Shown one piece after another: positions 6,136 through 8,590 of a stretch of DNA of 8,590 nucleotides. The notes beneath the pieces are model-generated. The model saw only the letters and a program-made list of their open reading frames with translations. It searched no databases and was not told the DNA's origin. Position 1 is the first letter of the stretch. Each line of letters begins with the position of its first letter. The stretch is taken from assembly GCA_910579425.1 (NCBI GenBank), contig CAJTVL010000128.1, positions 1 to 8,590 on the forward strand, given 5' to 3'. The translations under genes and the position numbers were made by a program. This DNA comes from an uncultured Lachnospiraceae bacterium (GTDB lineage: Bacteria; Bacillota; Clostridia; Lachnospirales; Lachnospiraceae).

Positions 6136-8455
6136 AAAATTCAGTTATCTTATGGCGCTTGTCTGGGTCATGCTTGCCGCGGCGGTATTTCTGGCCTTTT
6201 ATCCGGTGCTTAAGGAGCAGGCCTCCTATTATTATACAGACCAGCTAAAGAGTGACCAGCTGCTGCGGCAGATGTATCAGGGGAACCTGGTTCTTTACAA
6301 AAATATGCTGGGGAGGACAGGGCAGGAGGATGTTTCCTATGCAGATCTGTACCTTAAGTTTGAGGAGGAGGATATTGCCCGGGAAGAGATAGAGAATAAC
6401 GGGTATTATGTGGAAGAGGAAAGAACCGCGGGCGCACTGAAAATATTGTTTGAGGAAAATTTAAACAATCTCCTCGAGGGCTGGAAAAGTGAAATGTGGG
6501 ACAGCGTTGCCCGGAACATGGACTATTGTGTAATCGATCATAAGAGCGGAGAGATCCTTAAGAATACCAGCAGAGAGATCGAAAAGCTGAAATCAAAAGA
6601 GACCGTGGCGGATTATTCTTATTACGTCATGATGAACTATGACAACGCAGGGAATCTTGCCAGTGTGTCGGTGAGGGACGAAGAAGCCGATGAGCTTCTG
6701 AAAAATGTCCAGAGAGTGATGTCGGGGGAATGGCTGAAATATCTTCTGAATGACAGGCTCAGATATGAGACGAATTATCGGCAGGAATTCTATTTTGACG
6801 ATCTTTCTGCTCCGGAACAGGAGGAATCGGGTGATGAGGAAAGTCCGGGCCATTATAAGAAGATGAGCCTTGGCGTGAACGATGGGCCAAAGGATATGAC
6901 CTTTATTTATGCACTGACTCCGCAGCAGAAGCAGAATATGTTTGTGATGTGGCAAAACGGCGCCACCAGCGGAAACTACAGGTGGGAGATCTCCACTGCT
7001 TATTACGAGGCGGGGACAGGAGGAATTTATGCGGTTATTCTCCTGGTGCTTTTGATTCTGGCGCTTTTGATGACCAGAAGCAGGCGTTACTGTCTTCACC
7101 GTCTGAGCGGCTTTCATTTGTATTTGGAATTTGCCCTCTGCGGTATGGTGTGTGCTGCGGGGATATTTTCGGAATGGGCCGTGCGTCTTGTCTACTGTAC
7201 GAACAATGGTTTTTTTGAGGATTTTTATCAAAGGTATTTTACGGCGATGCCGTCAGAATTTTATCCGGCAGTTACAATTGTGATCAATGTTATGGTGCTC
7301 GCTCTGCAGTTTGGCTCATGGTATTATCTGGCCACCACCTTTGGGGAGGTGTTTGAAATAGGAATCACAGGATTTTTGAAAAACCGCAGCCTGATCGTCC
7401 GGCTTTGGGAACGTTTGGCTTCAGGGGGAAGAAGACGTCTGGAGGAGTTTAAGAAAGAAATCCTGCATGTGGATCTGGGAGGAGAGGCTGAAAAAACCAT
7501 CCGCAAGCTGCTTTTGCTCAATTTTATCATTCTGGCTGTGGCCTGCAGTATGTGGATGTTTGGATATATGGCCATTGTTGTTTATACCGTGATCCTTTAT
7601 TTCCTTTTGAAAAAATATATAAACAAAATACAGGGGCAGTACCGTCAGCTTTTTATTGCAACCCGTTCCATTGCCGACGGCAATCTGCAGACGAAGTTTT
7701 CAAACGACTGGGGGGTGTTTGAGTCCTACAAGCAGGAGCTTTCCAGAATCCAGAACGGCTTTAAGGCGGCGGTGGATAAAGAGGTGAGGAGCCAGAAGAT
7801 GAAGACGGAGCTGATCACCAATGTTTCCCACGACTTAAAAACCCCTCTTACGGCGATTACCACTTATGTTGAACTATTGGAGGATGAAAGCATTTCGCCG
7901 CAGCAGAGGAAGGAATACCTTTTAGTCCTTAAGAAAAAGTCCCAGAGGCTGAAATTTCTGATCGAGGATTTGTTTGAGGTGAGCAAGGCGAGCAGCGGAA
8001 ATATTATCCTGAACCCGGTGGATGTGGACATCTGCAATCTGATGCGCCAGGTGTATCTTGAGTATGAAGACCGGGTGGAGGAGGCGGAACTGATCTTCCG
8101 TTTCCATCTGCCGGAGGAAAAAGTGATTTTAAAGCTCGACAGCCAGAAAACTTATCGGGTATTTGAAAATCTTTACATCAATATCATCAAATATGCCATG
8201 CCCCATACCCGGGTTTACGTGAGTGCAGAAAAAACGCAGACAGGGATTCACATTGAAATGAAGAATATGTCTGCCACGGAGCTTGATATTGCGCCGGAGG
8301 AACTGACAGAGCGTTTTGTCCGGGGGGACAGTTCCCGCAATACGGAAGGAAGCGGTCTTGGACTGGCCATTGCAAGGAGCTTTGTGGAGCTTCAGGGCGG
8401 AAGGCTTAAGGTGGAGATTGACGGGGATTTGTTCAAGGTGAAAATTGAGTGGTAA
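6110..8455 (+). CDS. Six-helix VanS-like sensor histidine kinase
   Basis: This 781-residue membrane kinase is the evident partner of the regulator it overlaps. After a basic N-terminus comes membrane helix 1 (about 15-34), then a large extracytoplasmic region of about 270 residues (35-304) that may hold a Cache/PAS-like fold (MDYCVIDHKSGEIL). Helices 2-6 follow at about 305-323, 337-360, 384-410, 467-483 and 485-500. A HAMP-like linker (about 503-560) leads to the dimerisation domain with NVSHDLKTP (phosphorylated H574). The ATPase domain has N687-L-Y-I-N691-I-I-K-Y as N box and GSGLGLAIA (747-755) as G2 box. The usual D-x-G-x-G G1 box is not recognisable; the segment DIAPEELTERFVRGD stands in its place, as in many VanS-like Firmicutes kinases. 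Catalysis is likely intact. The ligand is unknown; envelope context suggests a membrane or wall signal. It is longer than typical VanS proteins because of the loop and the extra helices. Confidence 0.92.
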   Translation: MDIKSKSNKKFSYLMALVWVMLAAAVFLAFYPVLKEQASYYYTDQLKSDQLLRQMYQGNLVLYKNMLGRTGQEDVSYADLYLKFEEEDIAREEIENNGYYVEEERTAGALKILFEENLNNLLEGWKSEMWDSVARNMDYCVIDHKSGEILKNTSREIEKLKSKETVADYSYYVMMNYDNAGNLASVSVRDEEADELLKNVQRVMSGEWLKYLLNDRLRYETNYRQEFYFDDLSAPEQEESGDEESPGHYKKMSLGVNDGPKDMTFIYALTPQQKQNMFVMWQNGATSGNYRWEISTAYYEAGTGGIYAVILLVLLILALLMTRSRRYCLHRLSGFHLYLEFALCGMVCAAGIFSEWAVRLVYCTNNGFFEDFYQRYFTAMPSEFYPAVTIVINVMVLALQFGSWYYLATTFGEVFEIGITGFLKNRSLIVRLWERLASGGRRRLEEFKKEILHVDLGGEAEKTIRKLLLLNFIILAVACSMWMFGYMAIVVYTVILYFLLKKYINKIQGQYRQLFIATRSIADGNLQTKFSNDWGVFESYKQELSRIQNGFKAAVDKEVRSQKMKTELITNVSHDLKTPLTAITTYVELLEDESISPQQRKEYLLVLKKKSQRLKFLIEDLFEVSKASSGNIILNPVDVDICNLMRQVYLEYEDRVEEAELIFRFHLPEEKVILKLDSQKTYRVFENLYINIIKYAMPHTRVYVSAEKTQTGIHIEMKNMSATELDIAPEELTERFVRGDSSRNTEGSGLGLAIARSFVELQGGRLKVEIDGDLFKVKIEW

Positions 8456-8497
8456 AAACAACGGATGCCAGGCTCTGTCAGCCATCCTTATGTCAAA

Positions 8498-8538
8498 AAA
8501 GAACGGATCGTATGCTTCCTGCACACGACCCGTTCTTT
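8498..8538 (+). terminator. Terminator hairpin after the kinase gene and intron target
   Basis: AAAGAACGG (8498-8506) pairs perfectly with CCGTTCTTT (8530-8538), and TCGT/ACGA extends the stem past one mismatch. The loop is about 13 nt. It follows the kinase stop by 42 nt. On the + strand the T-run is cut short by the intron that starts at 8539. On the - strand the hairpin is followed by TTCTTTTTTG, so it could also stop transcription arriving from the right. An adjoining weak stem (GGAT 8463-8466 with ATCC 8484-8487) is less convincing. Confidence 0.75.
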
Positions 8539-8590
8539 GTGCGCCCGGCAGCGCACGTTTCTAAAGGGTGAAAGTCCCAAATCCGCCCGA
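8539..8590 (+). mobile_element. 5' end of a group IIC intron (runs off the window)
   Basis: The sequence begins GTGCGCCCGGCA, matching the GUGYG 5' boundary of bacterial group II introns and closely resembling the start of the Oceanobacillus iheyensis group IIC intron (GUGUGCCCGGCA). At 8565-8577 GGGTGAAAGTCCC gives the GGGUGARAGUCCC element typical of domain I in this class. The junction falls exactly at the foot of a terminator hairpin, the known preferred target of group IIC introns; TTCTTT (8533-8538) would be the IBS1-side sequence. Only the first 52 nt are visible. The maturase/reverse transcriptase gene and domains V-VI would lie further right. The GTGCGC/GCGCAC self-pairing (8539-8556) is probably part of, or incidental to, the intron fold. 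Confidence 0.82.

Noticed and set aside
6593..7231. A 212-residue reverse-strand frame opposite the kinase gene
   Set aside because: It is long only because the kinase codons rarely give stops on that strand. The composition is rich in His, Arg and Ile with no family motif, and it has no convincing start signal.
8539..8556. GTGCGC/GCGCAC hairpin as a second terminator
   Set aside because: It has no T-tract and coincides exactly with the 5' boundary of a group II intron, which explains it better.
1..8590. tRNA or rRNA genes, CRISPR array, attachment sites
   Set aside because: No cloverleaf, conserved rRNA segment, regularly spaced repeat array or integrase context was seen.

Overview
The window reads as chromosomal DNA of a Gram-positive anaerobe of the Clostridia, most likely Lachnospiraceae. 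The basis is moderate GC with GA-rich Shine-Dalgarno sites, a PD-(D/E)XK-linked AAA-ATPase-like gene of a type common in gut Firmicutes, a VanR/VanS-like two-component pair of the Firmicutes type, and a group IIC intron. The species cannot be fixed from the sequence. Every recognisable gene lies on the + strand.

Region 1 (1-3377). A 5'-truncated AAA-ATPase-like/PD-(D/E)XK protein keeps Walker B and an intact-looking nuclease motif but has no Walker A. It overlaps by 4 nt (ATGA) with a complete bacterial Sip1/raffinose-synthase-like GH36 glycosidase. The first 46 bases carry two inverted repeats and do not look like the missing N-terminal part of the ATPase gene. A strong hairpin (3402-3452) closes this unit.

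Region 2 (3378-3587). This spacer holds the terminator, a possible OmpR-type direct-repeat operator (3463-3479) and the ribosome binding site of the next gene.

Region 3 (3588-8455). Four tightly packed genes probably form one operon: a short DedA/VTT-family membrane protein, a GT4 glycosyltransferase resembling diacylglycerol glucosyltransferases, a VanR-like OmpR-family response regulator, and a large six-helix VanS-like sensor kinase. The kinase starts with TTG inside the end of the regulator gene. The simplest reading is an envelope-lipid module, with a lipid-handling membrane protein and a glycolipid-forming enzyme, tied to its own envelope-sensing two-component system. This coupling is inferred from order and spacing.

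Region 4 (8456-8590). A hairpin terminator is followed at once by the 5' end of a group IIC intron (from 8539), which runs off the right edge. Group IIC introns are known to insert behind terminator hairpins, and this is a clear example.

The most interesting items are the intron at the terminator, the DedA-GT4-two-component operon, the kinase's membrane architecture, and the DedA variant lacking one acidic and one arginine family residue.
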